Shown here piece by piece: positions 10,999 through 21,959 of a DNA stretch of 64,000 bases. Numbering within the stretch: the stretch's first letter is position 1; each line of letters opens with the position of its first letter. The notes below the pieces were generated by a model. That model saw only the letters and a program-made list of their open reading frames with translations, did no database searches and was not told the DNA's origin. This stretch comes from Sepiola atlantica (Eukaryota; Mollusca; Cephalopoda; Sepiida; Sepiolidae), in NCBI GenBank assembly GCA_963556195.1, contig OY744520.1:153101607-153165606 (forward strand). Reading direction: 5' to 3'. The position numbers and the translations under genes were made by a program.

Positions 10999-13900
10999 TT
11001 AACACATTTCCAAATCTCCTCTGAATCCATCAGAGAGAAGAACTTCTTTTACTAAGTCGCACCCAGCAACAAAGGATAAAGCATTGTCTGAGTATATGTG
11101 TGATGGCACACCATATACATTGAAGAACCTCAAAAAGGCTAACACTACCGATTGAGTACTCATTTCTTCAACCAACTCCATATGTATAGAACGCACACTA
11201 AGACAAGTGAATAGCAATATGTACATCTTTTTTACTTTACTACCGTCCTCTACCCACAGGTGACCCGTGAAGTCTATCCCCGTATGGCAGAAAGGTCTGA
11301 TAAGATTAACTCGATGCTTGGGTAGGTTTGTCATCTTAGGATAACGAAAAGACAAGGAGTTAAACTTCTTGCATACCATACAACTAGCAAGAACAATCTT
11401 GACGGCCTGCCTGGCCTTGGGTAACCAAAACCCAGAATTGCGCACCTTATCAAGCGTAGCAGCAATCCCCAAATGCTTGCATTTTATGTGACACTCCATC
11501 ACCAACAAACTGGTTAGGTGACACATTTTAGGCAGCAGAACAGGACTTTTCACTTCTTCGGAAAAATATTCAGAGTTTTCTATACGTCCCCGACAACGTA
11601 ACAAATTGTTGTCATCCAAAATTAGGTTCAACTTATTCACCAACAAAGGAATATTACTTTCAACTTTACTTTTCAGAAAACTTATTTCTTCAGCGAAAAA
11701 CTCACTCTGAGTAACCTTAATCAAATAGGACTTTGCCTCAGATGTAAAATTGACATCACGCTTATCGCCCTTTAACTTGGCAATAAATTTAAACACAATC
11801 TCTAAGGTACTTATCAACCTTTTGAGAGAAGAGAATCTTTCCAACTCAACCACACATGAGTTAGAATCCCCATTCAAGCCAGTATAAGCAGTTACCAAGG
11901 TCTTGCATTTGTCACTAATGCAATCCAACTTATAGTCAGGCCACTTCAACTTTTCTGTCTGTAACCATACTGGACCTCTAATCCAAAAGTTTTTATCCTT
12001 TTTAAACTTACTAAAGGAAACGCCTCTAGTTAACAAATCTGCAGGGTTTTCATTAGTACTTACATACTTGAACTTTAAGGTATAACCCTTACAACTTATC
12101 TCATTCATCATGAATTTTATATCCTTCAAACGATTTTTAGTGAACTGGCACTTAGTGTGTACAGATTCAGACAACAACCAAGATAGCACTACCTGTGCAT
12201 CTACAGCAATGATAATTTCCTCAAACAGCTTGGGAAACATTTCAATCAAAATAAGGAGATGCTTAATTCCCAGATATACAGCTAGTAATTCCAACGTAGG
12301 AAGAGTTCTTTTAACAGAAGGAGCCACTTTGGCTTTCGCATAAAATAGCCTGGCCTCTCCTCCCTGATACATATATTCGACTATGCCATAAGCAAGATTC
12401 GAAGCATCACAAACCACGATCAAGGTAACAGGCGAATTGGTTTGTACTGAACATCTTTCAAAACCAATTTTTTGAACATCTCGGAGATTTGCCTGAAAAC
12501 TATTCCAAACAGACAACAAGCTATCAGGAACTACCTGATCCCATGCCACTCCTGATTTCCAAACTTGACTTAATATAATTTTTCCTTTTATAGTTATAGG
12601 CAATACTAAACCTAACGGATCGAATACAGACGAACTAACGGATAGCATATCTCTTTTTGTGGAGACTGACTTTTTAACTTCACCTTTGGAGATACCAATT
12701 TCGTCTGACTCAGGGTCATACCAATACCCCAGTACTTTCTCACAGGGCACTCCATGAGAAGAGTAATTGTTATCTGCTCGAATGCGAGCAGACACCAATT
12801 TACTGTTACTACAGCACGTTTTCAATAAGAAGCTTCCCTTTTCCATGACATTCACAGCCTCGGTATAGAGTTTCAACAATTCATCAGGAGACCCATGTGT
12901 TTTCACTAGATTATCTACGTAAAAGTTTTTTAACAACATGTCTCTACAAGGTCCCGATGAGTGCTTCTCAACGTGGTGCTTCACTACGTAACTTAAGATG
13001 AAGGGACTAGACACAAACCCGAATATCAGAGTTTTGTATCGAAAACACACTAATTCATCTTTTATTTTTAAAAAGAAACAGAATCTATTTTTGTCAAAGT
13101 TATTCTTTAGTCTAATCATCAGAAACGCCTTTCTGATGTCAGCCAATAATACATAATTATCTGTTCTAAATTTGAACAGAAGTTCCAACATGTCAGTATA
13201 CAGATTTATGCCACTATAAGCACAATCGTTGAGAGAAGGTTTATTATTTACCCTCAACGAGCAATTGAAAACAGGCCTAATCTTAGTCGTGCACTGCACA
13301 TCATTTTTAAAGACTGGCCGGTGCGGTATCCACGTATACTTGTAGAACTCCGAAGGAGTCGGATGGATTCTTTCAATCACACCCTCACATTCCTGGTCTA
13401 GGAAGACTTTGCAATACTCAGAATATAAGTTCTGAGAGGATAATCTGTCCACTACTTTATCTAGGACAGCTAACGATACTCTATGGTTAGAGGGTACTTT
13501 CTTTAATTTATCTAAGTCCCACGACAAACCTATGTAGTAATTATTATCTCTGTATTCAATAGAGGAGCTGAATTCTTCTATTTTCTTTCTGTCGTAATCA
13601 CTACCAACTTCATTAACTATCCCTAATGATTCCAATTTGAACATTTGTTCAATACCTCTGTCCACGGAAGCTCCATCAAGACTATTCCAAGGATCCAGAT
13701 GGTTGGACTTAGGTTCTAGAGCAAAGTAAACATGGGTCACATCACAAGAAGCATGTTCACCGATGACTTGATTATAATTTAAACCAATCTCCATATGTGG
13801 TTCAAAATCAGAGGGGTCGCCAAATAATATCATACCTAGCGAGGACTCAAAAGCAGAACCATTTTTAATCTTTGTTAATCTTAAGGGTCCCAGAAATCTA

Positions 13901-15591
13901 ATCACATCAATCCCTATCAGACCGTATATTTCAAGAACATCACTTCTCAATTCGGAGAAATCAGCAGCAAGTTTAACGTCGCTTTTCTTCAAATTACTGA
14001 TCACCTCCTCCAACCCTTTCATTTTGAAGGACAAATCCAACTGTTCATCCATCAGAAAATTGATACTTCTCGCAACATCGGGAAAGGACACCTTCAATGT
14101 TACTTCATTCAAGTCTTTCTCTTGGCTACCAATAAAGGTCTTTATTACGTATTTTCGACGATGCAAGGAAGACAACTCTTCTTTCATAAATCTATCAGAA
14201 AATCTTTTACCCATATAAGACCGTTCACTACCAGTGTCTAGCAGACAATTTACGGTGTGAAATTCGCCACCTACTTCAACTGTGATACCTATCACAGGCA
14301 ACAATGAAGAACTACTCTTCAACCTGCAAATATTTGACTTCACCACAGGTTTGAGAAAACTCGGACACAAGGCGGACAAGTGTCCCGACTGTTCGCACGA
14401 CCAACACGTAATCTTATCGTTTTTTTCATAAGGACACAAATTCTTCAGATGATATGAGCTAGTACACCTAGCACATAACTTTAATTCGCTACATCTTTTA
14501 AGTCTTTCTTCGTAAGAGGGAAACTTATTACAGTCACGAGACAGATGATAATCGTTTCTACAAAAACAACACTTAAACTTAACCTTATGTGTTTTAACAT
14601 GAAAATTTTTCAACGTGGAAGGTTTCTTTTCAGGTTCGAAAGGCCTGAATTTACTCTTTTCCTTAAAGGAATCAACTTTACGATATCTCGAATCGTGTTC
14701 ACAAAATTCCAGTGTTTTAAATATCTCAACACTATTCTCCAGAATTTGGTTCAAAGAAGGATAATTTCCGTTCACCTTATGTATTAATTCTGACTTAAAG
14801 GAAGTTGTCAGTTTATTGAATACAATGTGACTTAACAAACGATTTCCCGGAGAATCACTTTCAAAGAAATCCAAACCGAACGAGTTCTTTAACTCGTACA
14901 ATTGGGTTTTCATCCTAGTCAGGAATTTCTTTACGACATTATTATTATACATGCGACTTTCATTCAACATGGACGAAAATATAGAGTCGACGATACACTT
15001 TTCGTCTAAGAACTCTTTCGATAGCAAGTCCAAAGCTACTCGATAATTTTCATCTGATACAGACAGATGTTTTATCACATGAAAGGCATAACCAGAAAGA
15101 TGGTTTTTCAATATCACTAATCTTAATGCGTCACTATCAAGATTAGCTACACAATTCAAAAATTCTCTATGGAAGTTTAGATAAGCTAACTTATCCGTTT
15201 CCAGATCCCTATCGCTAAACTTGGGACAAACTATTTTAGGGGTTAAATCGATGCCTTTTATCCCCTTACTAATTCTGGAATTCTCGTCAACGTCTTTTTT
15301 ACAAGGCTTAAACGTAGTTAATTTTTCTATCACTTGTATTTTAAATAAGGCAGCTCCCTTATTAAAACTTTCCACTAACTCATCGTCTACACCATCAGAG
15401 AGATAAGCATCTATAACTTGTTCCTCCAACCGAACTACGTCTTTCAGATATTCATCAATCTGTTCTTTACACAAAATATATTTAGATTCTTCTATCTCAC
15501 TAGAAGATTTTAACACTTCAAATACGACTAATATCTTATCTTTAGCGTATTTTATTTTTTTCAACAAGACATCTGCTGTTAAACTCGCCAT
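10999..15591 (-). CDS. BEL/Pao gag-pol polyprotein, C-terminally truncated
   Basis: 1530 residues from ATG at 15591 (MASLTADVLLKK). Gag carries three CCHC knuckles, the first C-CF-C-RNDY-H-LSRD-C and the last C-WS-C-EQSG-H-LSAL-C. An aspartic protease of the A17 type follows (LLDTGSERSY, Asp 452). The RT has VLLADIRKAFLMI and FYVDN (Tyr 891) where YxDD is usual, and RNase H follows (VVCDASN). The integrase has a zinc region ending CMVC, catalytic Asp 1440 (GIDFTG) and Asp 1502 (YSDNALSF), and then stops 28 residues later. The glutamate and C-terminal domain are missing. About 70 bp lie between stop and LTR; their other frame reads KDKNPDYVYY then stop, perhaps the original protein end brought close by a deletion (inference). 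No internal stop breaks the rest. Confidence 0.93.
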   Translation of the reverse strand: MASLTADVLLKKIKYAKDKILVVFEVLKSSSEIEESKYILCKEQIDEYLKDVVRLEEQVIDAYLSDGVDDELVESFNKGAALFKIQVIEKLTTFKPCKKDVDENSRISKGIKGIDLTPKIVCPKFSDRDLETDKLAYLNFHREFLNCVANLDSDALRLVILKNHLSGYAFHVIKHLSVSDENYRVALDLLSKEFLDEKCIVDSIFSSMLNESRMYNNNVVKKFLTRMKTQLYELKNSFGLDFFESDSPGNRLLSHIVFNKLTTSFKSELIHKVNGNYPSLNQILENSVEIFKTLEFCEHDSRYRKVDSFKEKSKFRPFEPEKKPSTLKNFHVKTHKVKFKCCFCRNDYHLSRDCNKFPSYEERLKRCSELKLCARCTSSYHLKNLCPYEKNDKITCWSCEQSGHLSALCPSFLKPVVKSNICRLKSSSSLLPVIGITVEVGGEFHTVNCLLDTGSERSYMGKRFSDRFMKEELSSLHRRKYVIKTFIGSQEKDLNEVTLKVSFPDVARSINFLMDEQLDLSFKMKGLEEVISNLKKSDVKLAADFSELRSDVLEIYGLIGIDVIRFLGPLRLTKIKNGSAFESSLGMILFGDPSDFEPHMEIGLNYNQVIGEHASCDVTHVYFALEPKSNHLDPWNSLDGASVDRGIEQMFKLESLGIVNEVGSDYDRKKIEEFSSSIEYRDNNYYIGLSWDLDKLKKVPSNHRVSLAVLDKVVDRLSSQNLYSEYCKVFLDQECEGVIERIHPTPSEFYKYTWIPHRPVFKNDVQCTTKIRPVFNCSLRVNNKPSLNDCAYSGINLYTDMLELLFKFRTDNYVLLADIRKAFLMIRLKNNFDKNRFCFFLKIKDELVCFRYKTLIFGFVSSPFILSYVVKHHVEKHSSGPCRDMLLKNFYVDNLVKTHGSPDELLKLYTEAVNVMEKGSFLLKTCCSNSKLVSARIRADNNYSSHGVPCEKVLGYWYDPESDEIGISKGEVKKSVSTKRDMLSVSSSVFDPLGLVLPITIKGKIILSQVWKSGVAWDQVVPDSLLSVWNSFQANLRDVQKIGFERCSVQTNSPVTLIVVCDASNLAYGIVEYMYQGGEARLFYAKAKVAPSVKRTLPTLELLAVYLGIKHLLILIEMFPKLFEEIIIAVDAQVVLSWLLSESVHTKCQFTKNRLKDIKFMMNEISCKGYTLKFKYVSTNENPADLLTRGVSFSKFKKDKNFWIRGPVWLQTEKLKWPDYKLDCISDKCKTLVTAYTGLNGDSNSCVVELERFSSLKRLISTLEIVFKFIAKLKGDKRDVNFTSEAKSYLIKVTQSEFFAEEISFLKSKVESNIPLLVNKLNLILDDNNLLRCRGRIENSEYFSEEVKSPVLLPKMCHLTSLLVMECHIKCKHLGIAATLDKVRNSGFWLPKARQAVKIVLASCMVCKKFNSLSFRYPKMTNLPKHRVNLIRPFCHTGIDFTGHLWVEDGSKVKKMYILLFTCLSVRSIHMELVEEMSTQSVVLAFLRFFNVYGVPSHIYSDNALSFVAGCDLVKEVLLSDGFRGDLEMC

Positions 15592-16074
15592 TTTTCAAAT
15601 CCCTCCCCACCGACTCCTTTCTACATGTACTAAGAGAGGGGGGGGGGGGTTACTACAGACAGTGACACCTACACTTGGCGCCAAATTTTCCCGCCAACTT
15701 AAACTGAACAAGACAAGATGGCTGACTCACCACGTGGAGACAATAAAATGGCGACACGCACGCGCGCAAGATAAATTACACAATGAACTCAAAGCATCGA
15801 CGAAGATAAAACAGAAAATCATTAATTGACTATAAAGCAGCTTCTTCAGTTCAGTGAACCTTGATAAGTCTATATACAGTTTGGGCACAAACGACTACCT
15901 TTACAGTACAATAAAATAGTGTTTATAGAACCACTCCCAAACGATAGACAGATAGAAATGGTCTCGCTCACTATTCTTAGTAAGACAGAGCGTAGAAACC
16001 ATTAGGCCGAACGCCTCTGTGTTTAAACATAGACAGAATAGAACACAGAGACCTAGAGTTTTATTTATGCAGAA
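15592..16074 (-). other. BEL/Pao 5' leader
   Basis: 483 nt between 5' LTR and start codon. It contains the LTR-complementary segment at 16060-16072, an AATAAA, a TATATA, a palindromic TTTGGCGCCAAG near 15674-15685 and a G-run (C-run in sense) near 15641. No coding is supported. Confidence 0.7.
16060..16072 (-). promoter_or_regulatory. Putative self-primer binding site (BEL/Pao)
   Basis: In element sense the leader begins TT then CTGCATAAATAAA. This is the exact reverse complement of TTTATTTATGCAG inside the 5' LTR (16308-16296 in sense order). There is no TGG at the LTR edge to match a tRNA 3' end. A TATA-like TTAATAAG lies about 28 nt upstream of 16308, so the complementary segment could be the first bases of the transcript. 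Confidence 0.65.
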
Positions 16075-17008
16075 TATCGCAATTTTAACCACGTACAGGC
16101 CAAAATCGATACACGTAAGGACCTCGGGCAATAACTAGACAATTAAATAAACAGTAAGAAAAAAAAACAAGCTATTTTAAACAACAAATAATTTATTGAA
16201 GAAAAAGAAAATAGGTAAAATGAGTTCGGCAGAAAGTCATTGTTCAAAGTTCACTTCATAGACTGAATTTAAGTTCCGATGGACACACGGAAAGGCTGCA
16301 TAAATAAAGTCCTAATTATGCTGCCCGAAGGCTTATTAACTTTGCTAGGAAAGACATGTCAGAAAAAAGAGAAAACTTACTTGAAAGAATTTTGTTAGTA
16401 AAATAAAAAAATACCAGCAGAATATAGAAAAGTCCTTTTTGTTCGCGCAGATTTGTTTCCTTTGATTGTTCATTTTTTTTATTGACATCGCATCGTTTCT
16501 TCGATCGACTCCTTTTGAGAATAGTGGCACTCTTCCACGTCAACTCTTCATTTGGAGACATCTTTCGGAACACACTTCGTTTTGTCTTTTCCAAAGGCAC
16601 ATTTGCCTTTCAAATGAATATCTTCCTTGTTTCTGTTTTTAGAATTCAGTGGACTTCTCCGTCCAACGTAAATATTCAACCTCGAACACTAGTTGAAACT
16701 CCAACTTCATTGAAGATTTTTACAGGCATGCTCTCTACATATTCCTGTTTTAACATTCTTGTTTTTAGGACTTCTTCATGTCCGAGTTGAGTCGACCGAC
16801 CTCTCCAGCTCGAGATCGTTTCAGCAACTAACTTGAATTTCGCGGTTATTTCAACGGCTTCCGGCGTCAAACGCCCACGCTTCCGACACCGACACGTGCC
16901 ATCAGCAGCAGTCATTCATTACAAGTTCTTAAAAAAGGGGGTTTTAGAAGAAGAAGAAAAGAAGAAGAAGAAGAAGAAGAAGAAGAAGAAGAAAATAAAT
17001 TTCTGACA
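16075..17008 (-). repeat. 5' LTR of the BEL/Pao element
   Basis: A 934-bp direct repeat of 9992-10918. In sense it holds TTAATAAG (about 16338), a candidate transcript start near 16308, an AATAAA (about 16192) and an end at GCGATA. The GAA repeat at about 16945-16993 is the only difference from the other LTR that I see. Confidence 0.85.
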
Positions 17009-17030
17009 CTACAGCACAAAAAGTAATAAG

Positions 17031-17964
17031 GTAAATTTGAATTATTACACTTAATGGTAGCCGACTGTGACGTCAATGAGTCGTCTGCTATTTGCAGCTG
17101 GTGCCCCAAGAAGTTTGTCCCCTAATTTACATAAACAACTTACTATTTCCCGGCCTATTAAGTAATTTGTTTTGTTAAATATGTTAATATATTAGAAAAT
17201 GTTTTTTTTACAAATGAATCCGAAATATAACAAACAGTAATTTACAATTTAACACACAATAAAAGTGTTTTGGTTTTTTTTTCACAGTTATTAAATAATA
17301 ATATCTGTGTTTTTATAAACAGTAATTTTGGTTTTTAGATGAAAAAAAAATTACAATTTTAAAAACTGTTTCTTTCAATCTACAATTTAAGAAACTTTCT
17401 TGCAGTGTTTTTTTTTTAATTTCAAAAACAATAAAATTATTATTTTTTTAATAATAAAATCTGTATATCTAGAAACATTACAAGTATTGATATTAAAATG
17501 TTACAATTTAACAAAGTTTTTTTCCCCCCAAGTCTTATCTGTTAATTTAGCACCGTTCGATTTTGGTGGACATTTTTTGTGGCGTTCGATTTTAATAAAA
17601 TGCATTACATTCGCAAGAAGTGTTACCAGCGTTCGAGCTTTGTTTAATTAATATTTCGTTACGAGAATTAACAGTCCAAACTGCTAATTTTATTACAATC
17701 ATAGATGGTTGGCAAGGCATTTCCTAAGCACCAATCAGTGTATTTGTCAAATATGCCAATTGCCAATGTCATTATACGGCGAAAAAAGAAAAAGCTTACA
17801 TTGACAATCACTGTTAGCCGTGTACTAGATGGACGTAAAACGAATGTACGTTTTGGGGCGCGGCAAACTAGGGGACAAAGTTTTCAAGGCACCGGCTGCA
17901 AATAGCAAACGACTCATTGATGTGACAGTCGGCAGCCATTTTGAATAAAATAATTCAATTTTAC
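17031..17964. mobile_element. Inverted-repeat element 1, ~95-bp arms
   Basis: Left arm 17031-17125 and right arm about 17866-17964 are reverse complements at roughly 85%. Each arm contains an inward-reading frame of exactly 23 codons plus stop (17054-17125 plus, 17939-17868 minus). Both frames share NES.AICS.C and FVP, but about eight residues differ, which argues against selection on protein. The ~740-bp interior is AT-rich and noncoding. No target duplication was found and no transposase is present, so this is probably a non-autonomous DNA element. Confidence 0.7.
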
Positions 17965-18149
17965 TTGAATTTATTTGCGAAATTATAGACTCCTATCGAT
18001 AGAGATTATTAATTGGTGTCGATTTAAAGTCGTTTATATAGAAATTTTCCGAAATTTTCCGATTTTTAGAGCTTTTCCTATCGGAAACTTTTTCCTAAAA
18101 AGAGCAACGCTGATTCATGAGGTTAAAATTTAATATACCAGAGTTATGT

Positions 18150-19390
18150 TAAAAAAATCGGTGCTTCTGCAGAGACGGGGGCCACTGTTTCAATCGATGG
18201 CGGCGGAAACTGCCGATTCCTCTTCGGGAGAAATCGTGATCGACGGAAAGAAATTTGATTTTGGTGGCGATAACTAATATTGGGTTATTACTTTGGTGCT
18301 ATTTTACTTATAGGCCGATCAAGTTAATTGTGTTCATGTAAAAGCATTATTTTGTACTTACTCAGTCACATTTTATCTCTCACGCCCCGAAAAAGAATTT
18401 TAAAATATCAAGCAGAACTTTAATTAGAACGATTTTTCCATTTCGATGTTCAACCTGTATTTGTGCCCGAGCCGACATTTTGGGCTGTGAGCGGTCGGTA
18501 GAATAGACAAGGGCATTAACTCCGTTTTTATTGTTAGGATTATAAAAAGAAAGAAACACATAAGCAATAATAATAAAATATATATTTATTAAATTAAAAA
18601 ATAGAAAATTAAATAATTATTTTTACTTTGTTCACCGGGATACTTTCCACGATATAATTTTCTTGGGTTTTTTTCTTTTTTCATATTTACATGGTAACTT
18701 TTCGCAACACTTATCTGCCCTTAGTTAGCTATGCGGCCACTAACCGGCCACTCCGAAAATCGCAGACTTTTTCACGAAATGGACGTAAACCGATTAGACT
18801 TTGAAGAATTCTTGCATTTACTTGGGGATAATTGCAAAATTGTTGATTTTTTGCAAGCGCATAATTTAATTTCAGTTGGAAGTATTTTTGAACTGATCGC
18901 AGAATTGTACCCTGTTTAAAACTTTTCCCCCCACATTTATCATTCAGTCAATACCCTGTAAAAAAACTTGTTTTTTACCACATTTATCGTTCAGTCAATT
19001 GTTTACTTTTTTTTTTTTCAAATCAAAGTTTTACTTAGTTTTACTGATTACGTTTTTTTTTTATTTCAATAAAAAGTTTGCTATTTATTTGATATACATA
19101 ATGTTTATCAAAGATTTATTTAATTCGTTTTTTTGATAAATTTCAAATGTTTATCAAAGTTTTATTTATTTATTTGCTGTACATAATGTTTAATTTGTTT
19201 CAATAAATAAATGTTCATAATTTTAACTTATCCTCACTTGTCAGTTCAACAGTTATCTTCCCCAAAATCAAATTTCTTTCCGTTGCTCACGTTTTCGCAC
19301 GATTTCTCCCGAAGAGGAGTCGGCAGTTTCCGCCGCCATCGATCGAAACAGTGGCCCCCGTCTCTGCAGAAGCACCAAAAAATCAACTAA
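18150..19390. mobile_element. Inverted-repeat element 2, ~115-bp arms
   Basis: Left arm 18150-18276 and right arm 19257-19390 are reverse complements at over 90% (GGTGCTTCTGCAGAGACGGG, GATGGCGGCGGAAACTGCCG, TCTTCGGGAGAAATCGTG). The left arm holds a 26-codon frame from ATG 18197 that starts MAAETADSSSGEI. In the right arm the same start soon leaves frame. The interior contains a 62-codon frame at 18731. The GC-rich arms contrast with the AT-rich interior. It is probably a DNA transposon derivative; superfamily unknown. Confidence 0.72.
18731..18919 (+). CDS. Small ORF inside inverted-repeat element 2
   Basis: 62 codons, with DFEEFLHLLGDNCKIVDFLQ and a following HNLISVGSIFELI. The helix-like FLQ..NLI pattern faintly recalls the N-terminal part of ISXO2/Merlin-type transposases before their zinc finger, but no cysteines or DDE motif follow. 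AATAAA signals lie 3' near 19068 and 19200. It might be a transposase stub within a terminally repeated element, or chance. I do not recognise it with confidence. Confidence 0.3.
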   Translation: MRPLTGHSENRRLFHEMDVNRLDFEEFLHLLGDNCKIVDFLQAHNLISVGSIFELIAELYPV

Positions 19391-19394
19391 CAAT

Positions 19395-20745
19395 TTGTTT
19401 GCGTCAGTGAAAAACGGATATGTTTATTTTTTGTATCGCATCAATAAGTTATATAAAACAGTACACATCGGTAAACTTGTAGATAAATACATTTTCTTTT
19501 GTGTGATAAGATTTTATAGCGATCTTATAAGGGTTTTCCGACGAATCTGTTGCCGGAGAGTAATTCTACCCCAACGAATTTGAACTATTCGATATTTTTC
19601 CTTAAGTCTTAAGGTTTTATACTCAGATATTTTTGTATGAACTTTTAGGACATTAATTGGATATCTGACATCGAATAAGTTTATTATTGACAAACAATTT
19701 ATTGATAATTTTCGGCTATCTTATGGAAACTATTTTTCTGAATTAAAAAAAACTTCAGTAATTAATAATTAATGAATAGATGTTTATTTTCGTTTTAAAG
19801 AAGCAAACATTTCTTCATAAATGAATTTAATTAACTATTTTCAAATAGAGGAGAAGCAAGATTATAATGCTTACATTTAATAATATTGTTGTGAAAAACA
19901 ACATCTTTGTGCCTAATTTGTTAAAGTTTATGTGATATTTTTTTAGAAAATAAATAATTCAAAGTTTAGTATCTATTCTAATACTACACTTTATATCTTT
20001 TTTATTCCTCGGTCAGTGAAGTAGAAATCCTCAAACACTGAGGTAATTTTACTTTTTGTCTCAGTCCAGAGTGCCCCATTTTTGAGAACTGGATTCCCCA
20101 CATTAAAAACCGACATTGTGTCTAAATCTGCCCTCGTTAGGAGACAAGTAAATAAGATCACAAGTAATTAATAACACCCTCAACTAAATCGCCCCCATTT
20201 AAAATGAGATTCTATTTATTTTAGACAATTATGGGGGAAAACCCTGACAAACTTGGCAGAAAGACGAAAAAAAAAAAACAAAAAAAAAACAACCCCAAAA
20301 CAATTATTTTAAAATTTAGAGTGATGGATTAGTTACGTATGTAAATTAAATGTAAAATGATCCCCATTTCCGGGCCATTCTAAGTTTTTCAGGCTGTTCT
20401 TTAAATCTTTTTACCACTAACCCGAAGTTCAACTGGTAAGGTAATAAAAATCACACGTAATCGCTTAAAAAGTAGCCCCATTCCCTAAAAAAAAAAAACG
20501 CACAGAATTTATCTCCTACGGGAATTTTTTTTTACAATTTTCTTTTTGGTCTAAAACGCTTGGCTGACCCGGAATTGGGGTTCATTTTATGTTAAATTTA
20601 AATATGAAACTGACTCTCCACTCTAAAGTCTAAGATAATTGATTTTTCTGTTTTGTTCTTCCCGCCAAGGTTTTTACATGTAACCGCCTAAAAAAGTAGA
20701 ATCTCATTTTGTTATGGCTGGGGATGATTTAGCTGAGCGTGTTAA
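19395..20745. other. Unassigned intergenic DNA with a dispersed repeat
   Basis: About 20055-20165 (TTCCCCACATTAAAAACC, GCCCTCGTTAGGAGACAA) resembles 27395-27500, so it is an interspersed repeat. The rest is AT-rich and without recognised coding. Confidence 0.6.
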
Positions 20746-20797
20746 TCTACAATAATAATAATAAAATAATAATAATAATAAAATAATAAAATAATAA

Positions 20798-20828
<31 letters not shown>

Positions 20829-21899
20829 TTAAGTTTTTATATAGTAAAAGAACCTTCTACAAAGAAAACACTTCAAACTTTCACATTACATTAAAATATA
20901 AGTTTAAATATAAAACAAAAATTAATAAAAACATGTTAGTAATCAATTTTTAATTCATAAAATACATTTTAAATTCCTTTAAAATAGTTTTAAAAATATA
21001 GGCGCATACATTTTTATGTTGCCAAATTTCCACTGTCTTTCACATAGTCTGGAGTGTACTTGTGTTCTTGTCAGTGGGAGGAAAATATAACAATTGAACT
21101 GCCAAACAGTTTCAATAATATTAATAACCAAGAATCATTGTAATTATTAGTTTTGGATTTTATTCGATTCTATTTCCTTTTATATCATTAAAATTGTTGT
21201 TTTACAACCAATTCAAACATGCAAACTCAAACTCAAAGAAGAACTGATGCAAAAGTGATTTCGCACAGAGCCGTGAACATCTTTAAATTAATTCATACCT
21301 AATTCAAGTCCACACCAAGTCTTTCAAAATGTTACAAGTTTTTTTTTGTTCCACATTTTTTGGCTACCTCTTGTAAGGTTTGCTAATGTTAAGGAACCGG
21401 ACAAAAGCAACACTATCCATATAATTAAAAAAGAAAAAAAATAGACAAAAGCCTAACAGCATGAAATAAATGAATTAAAAACAAAATAAAAACATTTTTT
21501 ATATTTTACTTTTTAAAATCAATGAGGTTTGTCAGTATTTTTCTTGACAAAAATGTTTGATTTAATTTTTAAATATTTTTTGGAACCTTGTCAATCGACT
21601 GCGTTCTTTTATGTGTTACCTAGCAAATTTATTCAAAGTTTATTTATTTTTGCCTTTCTTTACACAAGTAAAATAAATTTACATCGTATTTTGATGTTGT
21701 TATGATCTAAAGATTTTATTTTTACTGATAGTTTAAAAACGATAAATATTTATCATTAGTACCAGCAATCGAAAATTAAGTTTTTAAAAAAATTAAAAGA
21801 ATCGTTTTTGGAATCAGAAATTAGGCTCAAATTTTTCTGATTCCAATGACAAAAAACGTCCGATTTTTTCGATTCCTGATAAATTGTCCTTACACCCAC

Positions 21900-21902
<3 letters not shown>
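20746..21902. other. AAT-repeat tract and unassigned AT-rich DNA
   Basis: An impure (AAT)n/(AAAT)n tract fills 20750-20824. Beyond it I see no motif up to the (TA)n tract at 21903-21955. Confidence 0.65.

Positions 21903-21953
<51 letters not shown>

Positions 21954-21959
<6 letters not shown>

Larger units (their letters stand above)
9992..17008 (-). mobile_element. BEL/Pao LTR retrotransposon, 7.0 kb, integrase truncated
   Basis: Two near-identical LTRs (927 and 934 bp) flank one long gag-pol frame, and CTAC on both sides looks like a target duplication. The A17-type protease, an RT of BEL type (RPVFNCSLRVNNKPSLND) and the CCHC gag identify the superfamily. The near-identity of the LTRs implies recent insertion, yet the integrase stops before its catalytic glutamate, so this copy cannot integrate unaided. 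The leader directly after the 5' LTR is complementary to the LTR, not to a tRNA (see 16060). The element lies just beside an inverted-repeat element at 17031. Confidence 0.88.

Noticed and set aside
11000..15591. Plus-strand frames inside the BEL gene, for example 12110-12343 and 14545-14787
   Set aside because: Antisense shadows of the 1530-codon gag-pol.
15661..15685. TTTGGCGCCAAGTGTAGGTG (minus strand) as a normal tRNA primer site for the BEL element, with the 5' LTR extending to ~15684
   Set aside because: It resembles lysine-tRNA-type sites, but the repeat shared by both LTRs ends at 16075 and the CTAC duplication fits that border. Kept only as the main alternative to self-priming.
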